A stretch of 64,000 nt of DNA. Origin: Arthrobacter sp. OVS8 (GTDB lineage: Bacteria; Actinomycetota; Actinomycetes; Actinomycetales; Micrococcaceae). Position numbers and translations under genes: made by a program. The notes under the pieces are model-generated. The model was not told the DNA's origin. It did no database searches and worked only from the letters and a program-made list of their open reading frames with translations. The stretch lies in assembly GCA_028370155.1 (NCBI GenBank), contig CP116670.1, forward strand, positions 3,658,001 to 3,722,000, in the 5' to 3' direction. Shown in pieces: positions 41,389 through 50,811 of this stretch (position 1 is the first letter of the stretch; each line of letters opens with the position of its first letter).

Positions 41389-42395
41389 CCTTTGCCGGGA
41401 ACCTCATCACGGCGGGCTGGTCCGCGGTGAAGACCTGCGCGCTGCTGGGCCTGCACCGCACCACCTGGTACCGGCACCTGAACCCGCCCGCGGCGGCCGG
41501 GATCACCGTGCCGCACACCGACCGGGCCTACCCGAACCGGATCACCGGCGCCGAAACCGACGAGTTCATGGAACTGCTGAACTCGCAGGATTACGGGAAA
41601 TTATCGGTCACGCAGGCGTACTACCGGATGCTGGACGCGGGGCACTGCTCGTTCTCGATCGCCGCAGCGCACCGGATCGTGGCAGCGCACGGGCAGAACG
41701 GGGACCGCCGCGCCCAGCGCCCGGGCACCGGCCCCAAGCGGGCCAAACCGGTCGTGGTCGCGACAGCCCCGAACCAGCTCTGGAGCTGGGACATCACCAT
41801 GCTCCACGGCCCCGGCAAACACACCTACCGGCTCTACACCGTCATGGATGTGTTCTCCCGCAAGGTCGTCGGACACCGGATCGAATACACCGAAACCGCC
41901 GCCCACGCCGCCGCTCTCATCACGGACGCGGTCACCGGAAACTGCCAGCGCCCCGCCGTGCTCCACGCCGACAACGGGGCCCCGATGCGGGCAGGCACCA
42001 CCCTGGACCTCGCCCGGTCCCTGGGCATCGAACTGTCCTATTCCCGCCCGCGGGTATCGGATGACAACCCCTACTCGGAATCACTGTTCAAGACCGTGAA
42101 ATACGATCTCGACTTCCCCCGAAAGTTCCAAGACCTGCATCATGCCCGGGCCCACATGGCGGCGTTCTTCACGGACTACAACACCAACCACCGCCACAGC
42201 GGCCTGAACTACTACACCCCCGACACCGTCCACCACGGCCTCGTCGAGCAGGCCCGCCAGCGGCGGCAGGCAACCCTCGACGCCTGCCACGCACGCAACC
42301 CCCACCGCTACCGCCGCAGGCCCACAGCACCCGGCGCCCCCGTCCACGCCGGCATCAACCACAAAGAAACCACCCAGCTGTCACAAACAGCTTGA
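41352..42395 (+). CDS. IS3-type transposase OrfB (integrase core)
   Basis: 347-aa catalytic half. An HTH_21-like region (YGKLSVTQAYYRMLDAGHCS) precedes an rve domain with the DDE triad: Asp in LWSWDITMLHGPGK, Asp in AVLHADNGAPMRAG, and Glu in RVSDDNPYSESLFKTVKYDL. It ends with NHRHSGLNYYTPDTVHHGLV, characteristic of the IS3 group. ATG 41352 could serve as an independent start, but an OrfAB fusion made by -1 frameshifting is the usual active form. Intact, so the element may still move. Confidence 0.93.
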   Translation: MVDAKVWKDIALTFAGNLITAGWSAVKTCALLGLHRTTWYRHLNPPAAAGITVPHTDRAYPNRITGAETDEFMELLNSQDYGKLSVTQAYYRMLDAGHCSFSIAAAHRIVAAHGQNGDRRAQRPGTGPKRAKPVVVATAPNQLWSWDITMLHGPGKHTYRLYTVMDVFSRKVVGHRIEYTETAAHAAALITDAVTGNCQRPAVLHADNGAPMRAGTTLDLARSLGIELSYSRPRVSDDNPYSESLFKTVKYDLDFPRKFQDLHHARAHMAAFFTDYNTNHRHSGLNYYTPDTVHHGLVEQARQRRQATLDACHARNPHRYRRRPTAPGAPVHAGINHKETTQLSQTA

Positions 42396-42490
42396 TATAT
42401 ACCGAGTTTCCAGCGAGTTGGCACGGCTCCGGCGACCTCGGCGTTTGACCGCCGGATCGGTTGCGGCAAGCGCGGTCCGCCCACGCTCCC

Positions 42491-42505
42491 TATGATGGAT
42501 TTATG
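42491..42505 (+). promoter_or_regulatory. Leaderless promoter of the TetR gene
   Basis: TATGAT (42491-42496), a near-perfect -10, is six bases before ATG 42503. No Shine-Dalgarno sequence is present. It lies 48 bases outside the right IS end. Confidence 0.5.
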
Positions 42506-43108
42506 GCCCGCCCTGCACGACCTGAACGCAAGGCAGAGCTGTTGGCCGCCATTCTGGACTACCTCATGGACAAGACCCTCGCGGAGCTCACGTTCCGCGG
42601 CCTGGCCGAGGGGCTGGGGGTCAGCAGCTATGTGCTCGTGTACCACTTCGGCCACCGCGAGGAGCTGGTCAACGAAATCATCCGCACCATCGAATCCCGG
42701 CTCGACAGCATCCGGGCCACGGACGTGCGGGACATTGACCGGGAAGCGTGGCGGGCGTTCCTGCTGGAGTCCTGGCGCTGGACCATGGCGCAGCGCAACC
42801 GCCACCTGGCCAGGCTCGAGTTCGAGGCGACGGCGCAGGACATTGTGGCGGAATCACCCCGGGGAACAGCGCAGGAACATTTCAGGATGCTCCATCACAA
42901 GGCCCGGGACTGGCTGATGCTCCAGGGCATCCGGGAGGAATTCGCGGACACGGACGCCCGACTGTTCACGGCAGCCTTCTACGGGCTCCAGTTCGATTTC
43001 GTCGTGAACAACCAACCGGAGGAAGCCAGCAAAGCCTTTGATCTGATGATGCTGGTCTTCTTCAACAACCTCGACCGGCGTCTGGCCGCCGACGGCGAAC
43101 ACATCTGA
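42503..43108 (+). CDS. TetR-family transcriptional regulator
   Basis: 201-aa regulator. The N-terminal helix-turn-helix is clear (KAELLAAILDYLMDKTLAEL, FRGLAEGLGVSSYVLVYHFG, HREELVNEIIR), and the C-terminal ligand domain is helical and rich in aromatics. Starting at ATG 42503 (MARPARPERKAELLA) makes it leaderless. Flanked by the IS on one side and a convergent DUF2461 gene on the other, it has no obvious adjacent target; a target may have been separated by the IS. Intact. Confidence 0.9.
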   Translation: MARPARPERKAELLAAILDYLMDKTLAELTFRGLAEGLGVSSYVLVYHFGHREELVNEIIRTIESRLDSIRATDVRDIDREAWRAFLLESWRWTMAQRNRHLARLEFEATAQDIVAESPRGTAQEHFRMLHHKARDWLMLQGIREEFADTDARLFTAAFYGLQFDFVVNNQPEEASKAFDLMMLVFFNNLDRRLAADGEHI

Positions 43109-43165
43109 CCCGGCACCATCTGAGCCGGCCCGGCGGCCCGTCCGGCCCCACCCTCCTGCCCCGCC

Positions 43166-43801
43166 TCAGGGTGCGGCGTAGCGGCCGATCCACTCGACCA
43201 GGGGCCGGAGCTGCTCCCAGCGCCTGGCCACCTCCCCAGCGGCGTCCGGTGTGGAGAGCCAGCCCGGACGTCCCACGTGCGTTCCGGCGGCGAGTGACTT
43301 GTGCTTCAGCAGCTCCGCGCGGGGATGGTCCTTGTCGAACCCCCGCGGGACCGTCTTCAGAGTCTCACCCTCCACCGTGAAGCCGTCGGCCCGGACCTCC
43401 GCGACGATCTGCTGCAGGGCTTCCCCGCTGGAGGGAGCATGCACGGCACTGCGGAAGCGTGCCAGCTGGGCCGGTGTGTGGGTATGGTATCCGCCGCCGA
43501 TGAGCAGGCCGTCAGCGTCGAGCTGGACGTAGAAGCCCATGCCTTCGGCAACGGTGGCGACCGCGCCCTGGGCAGTCTTGTAGGGAGACTTGTCCAGAGA
43601 GAACCGGATATCCCGGTTGGGCCGGAAAAGTTTGGCCCCGCCGAACTCGGGTTCCAGCTCCGCCAGGAGCCCCGTCAGCGGTTCCTTGACCGCGGAGTCA
43701 TACGTGGCCTTATGCGCAAGCCACCAGTCGCGGTTGTTGTTGTGTTCCAGCTCCGTATAGAACTCGAAGGCGGCGTCAGGGATGCTTGCAAATGGGGTCA
43801 T
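43166..43801 (-). CDS. DUF2461 family protein
   Basis: 211-aa protein matching DUF2461: FEFYTELEHNNNRDWWLAHK, LFRPNRDIRFSLDKSPYKTA and GFYVQLDADGLLIGGGYHT near the middle. The family has no proven activity. It starts at ATG 43801 (MTPFASIPDAAFEFY). Intact and apparently monocistronic; convergent with the TetR gene. Confidence 0.88.
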   Translation of the reverse strand: MTPFASIPDAAFEFYTELEHNNNRDWWLAHKATYDSAVKEPLTGLLAELEPEFGGAKLFRPNRDIRFSLDKSPYKTAQGAVATVAEGMGFYVQLDADGLLIGGGYHTHTPAQLARFRSAVHAPSSGEALQQIVAEVRADGFTVEGETLKTVPRGFDKDHPRAELLKHKSLAAGTHVGRPGWLSTPDAAGEVARRWEQLRPLVEWIGRYAAP

Positions 43802-43913
43802 GTATGCATCCTAGGGACATGGCTCGCCCCACGGCGAGCGGCACATCCCCTATGTGGAAAAACGAAAACACCCTGCCACGCGGCGGGCGTGGTGGGGTGC
43901 TAAAGGGCGGCCT

Positions 43914-43986
43914 GGCCCGGCCCCGGCCCGGCCCCAGGCCCCCGGGTCGGACCCGGGGGCCCGGGGGCCGGGGCCGGGGCCCGGCC
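43914..43986. repeat. Extreme G/C palindrome, possible terminator
   Basis: The core stem GGCCCCCGGGT-type arms (43937-43947 and 43951-43961, 11 perfect pairs, loop CGG) continues outward as an imperfect stem of more than 30 pairs made only of G and C. It lies in the gap between the DUF2461 start and the stop codon of the membrane protein gene. It could stop transcription from the right, and it is also the kind of sequence that is hard to sequence and copy. Confidence 0.65.
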
Positions 43987-43996
43987 ACACAAACGG

Positions 43997-46024
43997 CTAG
44001 CCGCAGGCCGTGATCCGGTACAGGGTGCGGCCGTTGGCCGACGCGACTTTCTCAAAACCCTGGTCGGTCGGCACGTTGTAGAACCCCGGCCATTGCTTCA
44101 GGCTGATGCTGCCGTGGGATGCACCTGGAGCATCCTCATAGAAGTGTGTGGCTCCGACCTTGAGGACGGCCGCGCAGATCGACTTGTCCGTCGCAATCCG
44201 ATTGAACCCGGTGCGGAGCAGTTCCTTGGCAGGACTCCCGGCCGTCGGGGCACCCAGCTGGGTGTACACCACGCGCCTTCCGGTGAGGGCGTAGAAGTAC
44301 GTTTCGCCGTTGAAGGGGTCGCCGATCACCACTGCGTCGCCCGGCAGCATCGCGCCGGCCCGCTCGATGAATTGCTGTTCGCCCCTGGAGAGGACTCCTG
44401 TTCCCGGGTTGTCGGATACCACGTAGTTCTGTGCGGCCACAGCCACCCGCTCCACCGAGCGGAAGCCTCCCGATCCCCAGTAGGTTCCGTAGGCCAGCAC
44501 GGCCACGGACAGGGCGACCACGATCTGGGGAAGGGGCCACCTGCCGCCGGTGCGGGCCGAGGGCAGCCGCGCCGACACCGCACGATGTGCGGCCCTCGCC
44601 AGCACCGCGATGGCCAGGGCCGCCAGCAGGCTGCCCGTCATCGCGATGAACGGGGCGATGCGCTGCGTGTCTTTGTACCAGAAGCCCGTCAGCCACCTCA
44701 GCGCGTTTTCGGGTCCGGCGGCAAGCACGTAGAGGGCGATAAAGGCCAGCCAGGCGATGGCGAGCGGCCGCGCCTCCCTGATGAAGAGGGCCGTGGCAGC
44801 GCCGACGATCACCAGCAGCCCCACCGCGAGGTTGAAATCGTCCGGGGCAGGCGGGGACAGGGCCGGAAACCTCGGAAGGTCAAAGAACGCCAGATGCAGT
44901 GAATCCGGGACTTCGGCCCGCACCGCCCGCTTGTAGGCCATCACCCCGGTGAGGAGCCGGGAGTTGGCCAGCGCGGCGGAGACCGCCACCGCAGCGGCCA
45001 CCACAGCTCCAACCACCGCGACCGCAGGCCAGGGGCGGCGGCGTGCGCCCTGCACCACGAGCGGCAGCAGGCTGGCTGCCACGAACGGGAGGAGGGCAAC
45101 GGCGGTGGCGAAAACGGCACTCGGGTGAGCGGCCACACAGCCGCCGAGGACTGCGGCCAGAACAGCTGCCAGGAGGACGCGCTCCCGGGCCGGCGTCCCG
45201 GCCCGCTCTGCGGAAGTCACGTGCCGCAGAAGCAGGACTCCGACGGCGAGCGCGGCCGGGACCAGGGCGGTGGCGAGGCCGTTGGGCCACTGGCCGCTGC
45301 GGAGCAGCTGGGAGAAAGGAAAGCTGACGAACGAAGCCGCGAACACCGGCGTCAGCGCCCAGGCCGCTGGATGCCGCGGCAGGACCGCGGAAGCCAGAAA
45401 CATCAGGCCGACTGGCCAGATCATGCCGCCGATGACGATCGAGGACAGGTTGGCCGCTTCTGTCACGCCGCCCGGGACAAGCGACACCGCGCTGTGCCAG
45501 CCCGCGGGGTAGTACGTGGACCGGCTGTCGCCGAAAATCGGAGCCACGCCCCACGGCGTGGCGCTGCCGGACTCCTGGATCCACGTCAGCACGTTCAAAT
45601 GGAAGATCGGATCCCAGCCCTGCGACGCTTTGGCAGGGTCGCCGATTCCGCGGAGCAGCGCCAGGCAGGTCACCAAGGATCCGATTGCCACGCCCGCCCC
45701 GACCGCCAGTTTCGCAGGCAGGCCGAGGCCGCCGGGCCACAGGGGCGTCCGGAAGCTGAACCTCCTCCCTGCCAGCCAGGCGGCAAGGACTAGCGGCACG
45801 GCCGTCAGGGCGGCCGTAGCGGGGTTCCACGGAACGCCGACGCTGTCCGCCACGACGCTTCCGGCCAGAAAGATCAGCAGGGTGACGGCCGGACTGAGGG
45901 CGATGGCTGCCGGCAGCCCCGGCCGCAGCGGCAGGAGCACCAGCAGCCCCGGGAGGAAAAATGCGGCTACAAGGAAAACAACGGTCGGTGCGTGTGGAAG
46001 CAGCTCAAGAAGCCCATTCAGCAT
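43997..46024 (-). CDS. Large polytopic membrane protein (DUF6541-like)
   Basis: 675-aa protein with about a dozen or more hydrophobic segments across the first 500 residues and a C-terminal soluble domain of about 150 residues (SDNPGTGVLSRGEQQFIERA, GDPFNGETYFYALTGRRVVY). The first external loop contains GWDPIFHLNVLTWIQESG and YYPAGWHSAVSLVPGG. The layout, with Asp in an early loop, resembles actinobacterial membrane glycosyltransferase-like proteins of the GT-C fold such as DUF6541; the role in cell-envelope glycan building is inferred. It follows the pyruvyl transferase-like gene by 7 bases, forming an operon. Intact. Confidence 0.8.
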   Translation of the reverse strand: MLNGLLELLPHAPTVVFLVAAFFLPGLLVLLPLRPGLPAAIALSPAVTLLIFLAGSVVADSVGVPWNPATAALTAVPLVLAAWLAGRRFSFRTPLWPGGLGLPAKLAVGAGVAIGSLVTCLALLRGIGDPAKASQGWDPIFHLNVLTWIQESGSATPWGVAPIFGDSRSTYYPAGWHSAVSLVPGGVTEAANLSSIVIGGMIWPVGLMFLASAVLPRHPAAWALTPVFAASFVSFPFSQLLRSGQWPNGLATALVPAALAVGVLLLRHVTSAERAGTPARERVLLAAVLAAVLGGCVAAHPSAVFATAVALLPFVAASLLPLVVQGARRRPWPAVAVVGAVVAAAVAVSAALANSRLLTGVMAYKRAVRAEVPDSLHLAFFDLPRFPALSPPAPDDFNLAVGLLVIVGAATALFIREARPLAIAWLAFIALYVLAAGPENALRWLTGFWYKDTQRIAPFIAMTGSLLAALAIAVLARAAHRAVSARLPSARTGGRWPLPQIVVALSVAVLAYGTYWGSGGFRSVERVAVAAQNYVVSDNPGTGVLSRGEQQFIERAGAMLPGDAVVIGDPFNGETYFYALTGRRVVYTQLGAPTAGSPAKELLRTGFNRIATDKSICAAVLKVGATHFYEDAPGASHGSISLKQWPGFYNVPTDQGFEKVASANGRTLYRITACG

Positions 46025-46031
46025 GGTCTTC

Positions 46032-47237
46032 TCAGCGCGCTCCGGCCCGGATCTTGTTTTTCAGCGGAGCGGCCACGGCTTTGTTGAAAAGTTTGGCGGC
46101 CCCGGCGGTCAGGGATCCAGTCTGGCCGTGCAGCGGCGGATAGATAGTGCCGGCCTCTGCACGTTTCCGTGCCGTGAGTGCGGGCAGGTCATCCCGCAGG
46201 GATCCGGGCTGCTGCGGCATTGCGGGAGCGTCGCTGTCCAGGGCCAGCGACCAGCCGCTCCCCAGAGCCGCCACGGACTCGTGCTTGACGTCGTAGTAGC
46301 CCTTTTTCACACCGACGGCAAGGCCGCGGGCACCCGCGGCTGCCGCCAGCAGATGGATGTGGAAGCGGCTCGTGACCCAGGTCTGCTGGGCGGACAGGGG
46401 AAGGCCGTGGGTCCAGACCTGGGAGAACGGTATGAACCGGGTCTCGGGGATGAGGTCTGCCATCCGCTCGTAGGCGGCATGGTCGACGCCGGGAATCGCC
46501 TCGACGTAGTAAGCCTTGGTCCCTCGGCGGCGGGCGGCCTCGACCTCCGTCCGTGCCAGTTCGACGGCGGCCTGGAACCGTCCGGGATCCGCCATGTCGC
46601 TCTGGATGCAGACATAAAGCCCGGCGGGGGCATCGTTGCGCCCGATTTCCCCGGTGATGCCCAGGAACGCGTCGTCGAGGCCCAGTTCCAGCCCGTGTGC
46701 GTCGGCGCTGGCTTGGTCCCGTACATTGGCGTGATCGAAACCTCGGAACAGGGGAGTTTCCGCGGGGGCCGGAGCGAGCGCCGGCATCAGGCCCTGTCCG
46801 GTGGCGTAAAGCTTGGCGCCGGTCAGTTCACTGACGGCACGCATTCCGACGACGAGGCCGGCGTGGTGCGGCCAGGTGTCATTGACGTAGCCGCCGCCGA
46901 TGAGATGCAGGGACCCGGCTTCCCGAAGCTTGAGGATGCCCAGATCGTAGGCCGGGGTGCCGAAGCCGGCAACGCGTTCGCGGATGTTCTTCGCCGCCAC
47001 TTCGGCGGGGAACTCGGCGTTGTCGTGCACCAGGCGCCAGAGCGTGTTGGTGACCCGAAGCCGCGGGTGCATGCCCTCGAACAGTACCTGTGCCATGCCG
47101 GGTTGGGGGCTGTCCAGCCAGACGTCAGCGTCGGGGCGGGCTACGGCCAGGTATTTCAGCCACGCAGCGGCAATGAACTCATCGCCGAAGTTGGGGTGGC
47201 CGGAGCTGCCGACCAGGTAAATGATTCGCGAATTCAT
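46032..47237 (-). CDS. Polysaccharide pyruvyl transferase family protein
   Basis: 401-aa protein. The start IIYLVGSSGHPNFGDEFIAA is the family's N-terminal loop (normally GYYGxxNxGDE), followed by HLIGGGYVNDTWPHHAGLVV and the C-terminal TWVTSRFHIHLLAAAAGARG with the His conserved in CsaB-like enzymes. Members add ketal pyruvate to cell-wall or exopolysaccharide sugars. It starts at ATG 47237 and precedes the membrane protein by seven bases, so together they look like a small envelope-glycan operon. Intact. Confidence 0.88.
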   Translation of the reverse strand: MNSRIIYLVGSSGHPNFGDEFIAAAWLKYLAVARPDADVWLDSPQPGMAQVLFEGMHPRLRVTNTLWRLVHDNAEFPAEVAAKNIRERVAGFGTPAYDLGILKLREAGSLHLIGGGYVNDTWPHHAGLVVGMRAVSELTGAKLYATGQGLMPALAPAPAETPLFRGFDHANVRDQASADAHGLELGLDDAFLGITGEIGRNDAPAGLYVCIQSDMADPGRFQAAVELARTEVEAARRRGTKAYYVEAIPGVDHAAYERMADLIPETRFIPFSQVWTHGLPLSAQQTWVTSRFHIHLLAAAAGARGLAVGVKKGYYDVKHESVAALGSGWSLALDSDAPAMPQQPGSLRDDLPALTARKRAEAGTIYPPLHGQTGSLTAGAAKLFNKAVAAPLKNKIRAGAR

Positions 47238-47275
47238 TTACACGACTATAGCGGCGTGGCCACGGTGTGATACAC

Positions 47276-47316
47276 AAGGGCACCCCGCCGCGCATATTCG
47301 CGGCAGGGTGCCTTTT
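47276..47316. terminator. Stem-loop downstream of catalase
   Basis: AAGGGCACCCCGCCGCG (47276-47292) pairs with CGCGGCAGGGTGCCTTTT (47299-47316) with one mismatch, six-base loop. It lies about 50 bases beyond the catalase stop, on the minus strand. Confidence 0.65.
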
Positions 47317-47364
47317 CCCAAACGGGGTGCTTCAGGCGCGGGTTACCCCGGGCGTGCCTAAGGA

Positions 47365-48863
47365 TCAGACCTTGTTGGCGGCCTCGGCGTCGGACTCGAC
47401 CTGGCCTGCGCCCAGGTTGGCGCGCAGCTTGGCGCCGAACTCGGCGTCGACGTTCGTCCAGTACTGGATGGCGCGTTCCTTGATCTCAGGGGTCTTGACG
47501 CCGCTGACGGCACCGGTGACGGTGTCCAGCAGGCGCGCCTTCTCGCCGTCGTCGAACACTTCGCGGTACAGCGTGCCGGCCTGGCCGAAGTCGCCGTCCT
47601 CAGTGTGCAGGGAGTGCGCGGAGAGCGTCAGCTCGCCGTCGTTCTCCCAGCCGCCGCCGGCAACCGCGGGCTCCACGGCAGCCGGGCCGCCGACGGAGTT
47701 CGGGGCGTAGACCGGAACCGAGGGCGCGTTGAAGTGGTAGCGGCCGGCGCCGTCCTGGCTGTAGTTGTTGACCTGGTTCTTGGGCAGGTTGACCGGCAGC
47801 TGGGCGTGGTTGGTGCCCACGCGGTAGCGGTGCGCGTCCGCGTAGGAGAAGATGCGGGCCTGCAGCATCTTGTCCGGGGATGCGGCGATGCCCGGCACGA
47901 AGTTCGACGGCGCGAAGGCGGCCTGCTCGATCTGCGCGAAGTAGTTCTCCGGGTTCCGGTTCAGTTCCATGGTGCCGACCTTGATCAGCGGGTAGTCCCC
48001 GTGCGGCCAGACCTTGGTGAGGTCGAACGGGTTGAAGCGGTACGTCTTGGCATCCTCGTACGGCATGACCTGGACGTGGAGGTCCCAGGACGGGAAGTTG
48101 CCGGCAGCAATGTTTTCCTGGAGATCGCGGATGTAGAAGTCGCCGTCGGCGCCGGCCAGTGCCTCGGCCTCGTCGCCGGTCATGGACTTGACGCCCTGGT
48201 TGGACTTGAAGTGGTACTTGACCCAGAAGCGCTCGCCCTCGGCGTTGATCCACTGGTAGGTGTGCGAGCCGTAGCCCTGCATTTCACGCCAGGAGGCCGG
48301 GAGCCCGCGGTCGCCCATGAGCCAGGTGACCTGGTGCGCGGACTCGGGGACAGGGTCCAGAAGTCCCACTGCATGTCGGCGTCGCGCAGGTGGGTGCCCG
48401 GGAGGCGCTTCTGCGAGTGGATGAAGTCCGGGAACTTGATGCCGTCGCGGATGAAGAACACCGGGGTGTTGTTGCCGACGAGGTCGTAGTTGCCCTCGGT
48501 GGTGTAGAACTTCACGGCGAAACCGCGGGGGTCGCGCCACGTGTCGGGGGACCCTGCCTCGCCGGCGACGGAGGAGAAGCGGATAAGCATCTCGGTCTCG
48601 GTGCCCGGCTGGAACAACGCTGCCTTGGTGTACTTCGAAACGTCCTCGGAGGTCTTGAAGGTGCCGAAGGCGCCGCCGCCCTTGGCGTGCACTACCCGCT
48701 CCGGCACACGTTCCCGGTTGAACTGCGCCAGCTTTTCGATCAGGTAGTGGTCGGTGAGGATGATCGCGCCGTCAGCGCCGACGGATTTCGAGTGGGCATC
48801 GGAAGTGACCGGGGCGCCGGACTGTGTCGTGGACACGGCGGGCGCAGAGATGTGCTGAGTCAT
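47365..48863 (-). CDS. katA: Monofunctional heme catalase (KatA, small-subunit clade)
   Basis: About 500-aa hydrogen peroxide-degrading catalase. The distal heme His is in [18 protein letters not shown], the Asn in [18 protein letters not shown], and the proximal Tyr ligand in [17 protein letters not shown]. The start is ATG 48863 ([16 protein letters not shown]). One break at GGGG 48346-48349; one added base restores [20 protein letters not shown]. The Fur-family gene begins its stop only 24 bases upstream, so both are likely in one transcript and the Fur protein controls peroxide defence. Confidence 0.96.
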
Positions 48864-48887
48864 CGTTCTCCTATTTCTTGTTTCTTC

Positions 48888-49354
48888 TTATTTACGTTCG
48901 GCGGGAAGTTGTTGGGTGCGCTGGCAGTCCTGGCAGATGCCCTGGTACAGCACGTCGGCGATCTGGATGGTCATCGGCTTGGAGCCCTCATCCCAGTGCG
49001 GCGTCAGGCAGGGCGCGTGGCCGACAGCGCATTCGACGTCCTCCACCCGGCCACAGCTGATGCAGACGGCGTGGTGGTGGTTGTCGCCCACCCGCGTCTC
49101 ATACAGGGCCGGGGAATGCGGGGGCTCAAAGCGGCGCAGCATCTGCAGGTCGGTCAGATCTCCCAGCACCACATAGACGGACTGCGCGGTCAGCTCGGGG
49201 AGTTCCAGGCGGGCGGCGGCGAGGATGTTCTCGGCGGGGAATGCGGGTGATGTTCGACGGCGGCCAGCACTGCGAGCCGCTGTTTCGTCACCCGGCGGCC
49301 GTGGGCGCGCAGGGCGGCAGCCCATGCCTCGTGGGTGCCCGTCGGTTCCGTCAT
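48888..49354 (-). CDS. Fur-family regulator (FurA/PerR-like)
   Basis: About 155-aa metal-dependent repressor. Its N-terminal winged helix reads HGRRVTKQRLAVLAAVEHHP, then ENILAAARLELPELTAQSVY. Dimer and metal residues follow in GDNHHHAVCISCGRVEDVEC, and CQDCQRTQQLPAERK at the end supplies the second CxxC. The direct catalase linkage favours a peroxide-sensing role. ATG 49354 is the start (MTEPTGTHEAWAAALRAHG). One frameshift near 49245 in a CCCC run (TCCCCG) separates HPHSP from AENILAA. A palindrome at 49371-49393 lies 17 bases upstream. Confidence 0.92.
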
Positions 49355-49370
49355 GCTCCCATTCAAGCAC

Positions 49371-49393
49371 TTATTATGAGTCGATCATAATAA
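49371..49393. promoter_or_regulatory. Palindromic Fur-type operator
   Basis: TTATTATGA (49371-49379) and TCATAATAA (49385-49393) are exact inverted repeats around GTCGA. The A/T-rich palindrome stands out in this GC-rich DNA and sits between the Fur gene and the divergent MFS gene. Autoregulation by the Fur protein is expected; control of the exporter is possible. Confidence 0.75.
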
Positions 49394-49492
49394 GGCGCGG
49401 CTTATTACTGCGCCGGGCCGGCTTCCGTCGCCTCGCGCGTGGTACGCGCCGGGATCACCGGGCCGCCCGTCCGGCGCCACTAGAGTGTCCGG

Positions 49493-50761
49493 GTGGGGAA
49501 TCTTCTGGCGGACATCACGCCCTTGCGCGAGAGTCCGGCGTTCCGCCGCCTGTGGCTGGGATCCGCCGTCGCGGCCCTGGGCAGCCAGTTGACCCTGGTG
49601 GCCGTGAGCCTGGAGGTCTACCGGCTCACCCAGGACAGCCTGTACGTCGGGCTGCTGAGCATCTTCGCCCTCGTTCCGCTGGTTGTCGGCGGACTGCTGG
49701 GCGGCTCGATCGCGGACGCCCACGACCGCCGCAAGGTGGCGCTCATGGCCTCGTCGGTGCTGTGGCTGACCACCGCCTGCCTCGCCCTGCAGGCCTGGCT
49801 GCAGCTGGGGAATGTCTGGGTCCTGTACGCCCTTGTCGCGGTGCAGAGCGGCGCGCAGGCCATCAACCAGCCGCCCGCAGCGCCATTATCCCGCTGCTGG
49901 TCCGCAAGGAGCTCCTGCCAGCCGCCAACGCGCTGAGCATGATGAGCTTCGGCCTCACCTTCACGGCCGGGCCGCTTTTGGCCGGGCTGCTGGTGGCAAC
50001 GGTGGGCTTCGCCTGGACCTATACGATCGACGTCGCCACTTTTGCCTTCGCCTTGTGGGCCTTGCTCAGGCTGCCTGCGATGCCGCCGGGGACCAAGCGC
50101 GGCCCGCGGGGCTGCGGTCCGTCGTCGAGGGCTTCCGCTTCCTGGGCACCCGGCCCAACCTGCGGATGACCTTTATCGTTGACATCATCGCGATGATCTT
50201 AGCCCAGCCCCGGGCCCTGCTGCCCGCGATTGGCGCCGTCATGATCGGCGGCGGCGAAACGACTGTGGGGATCCTGCTGGCGTCCACCGCCGTCGGCGCG
50301 TTCCTGGCCGGCCTCTTCTCCGGGCCGCTGGGTGCGGTGCGGCGGCAGGGGGCAGCCGTTGTCTGGTCCGTAATGGGCTGGGGCGCCTCGATTGCCGGCT
50401 TCGGCCTCGTCGTCGTGCTCGCCGGGAATTCCGGCGCCGACGGCGTGACGTGGTGGCTGCTACCCGCCGCCCTGTGCTGCGGGCTGGCCGGAATCGCAGA
50501 CTCTGTCAGCGCGGTCTTCCGCACGACGATCCTGCAGGCATCCACACCGGACCACCTGCGCGGCAGGCTGCAGGGCGTGTTCATCGTGGTGGTTGCGGGC
50601 GGGCCCCGGGTAGGGGACATGCTTGCGGGCGGGGGACTAAAATTCTGAGTGAAGGCTGGGTTCTGCTTCTGGGCGGTTTGTTGTGCATCGCGGTGGCCTG
50701 GGCCGTGGCGCACTGGCAGTCGGGCTTCCTGAAGTATGACGCGCGGAACCCCGTGCCGTAG
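49493..50761 (+). CDS. MFS exporter, EntS-like (MFS_3)
   Basis: About 420-aa major facilitator protein. The start LRESPAFRRLWLGSAVAALG SQL, the motif A loop GGSIADAHDRRKVALMASS and RSAIIPLLVRKELLPAANAL match the EntS/MFS_3 group that includes enterobactin exporters. GTG 49493 follows TAGAGT (49481-49486) by six bases, so it is probably leaderless. Breaks near 49872, 50103 and 50630 are one-base changes. It shares the Fur-type operator region with the Fur gene. Whether it exports a siderophore, perhaps the product of the peptide cluster, is inference. Confidence 0.85.
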
Positions 50762-50811
50762 CGGGACGTTTTCCGGGTGTGGATCCCCGTGGAACGACTG
50801 CAGGAGGAACA

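Larger units (their letters stand above)
40821..42443 (+). mobile_element. IS3-family insertion sequence
   Basis: About 1.6 kb with two overlapping frames. The ends are imperfect inverted repeats of 36 bases (40821-40856 against 42408-42443), matching in about 29 positions, including CCGAGGTCGCCGGAG and TCGCTGGAA. Similarity may extend five bases further out (TGATA on the left). I could not find a target-site duplication. The repeat mismatches and missing duplication suggest an older insertion, yet both frames are open. It lies between the amino acid permease and the TetR gene. Confidence 0.85.

Noticed and set aside
41340-41390. Classical A-rich slippery heptamer for IS3 frameshifting
   Set aside because: The overlap has the correct -1 geometry but only CCAAAG and GGAAAG, not A-AAA-AAG; I do not annotate a slip site.
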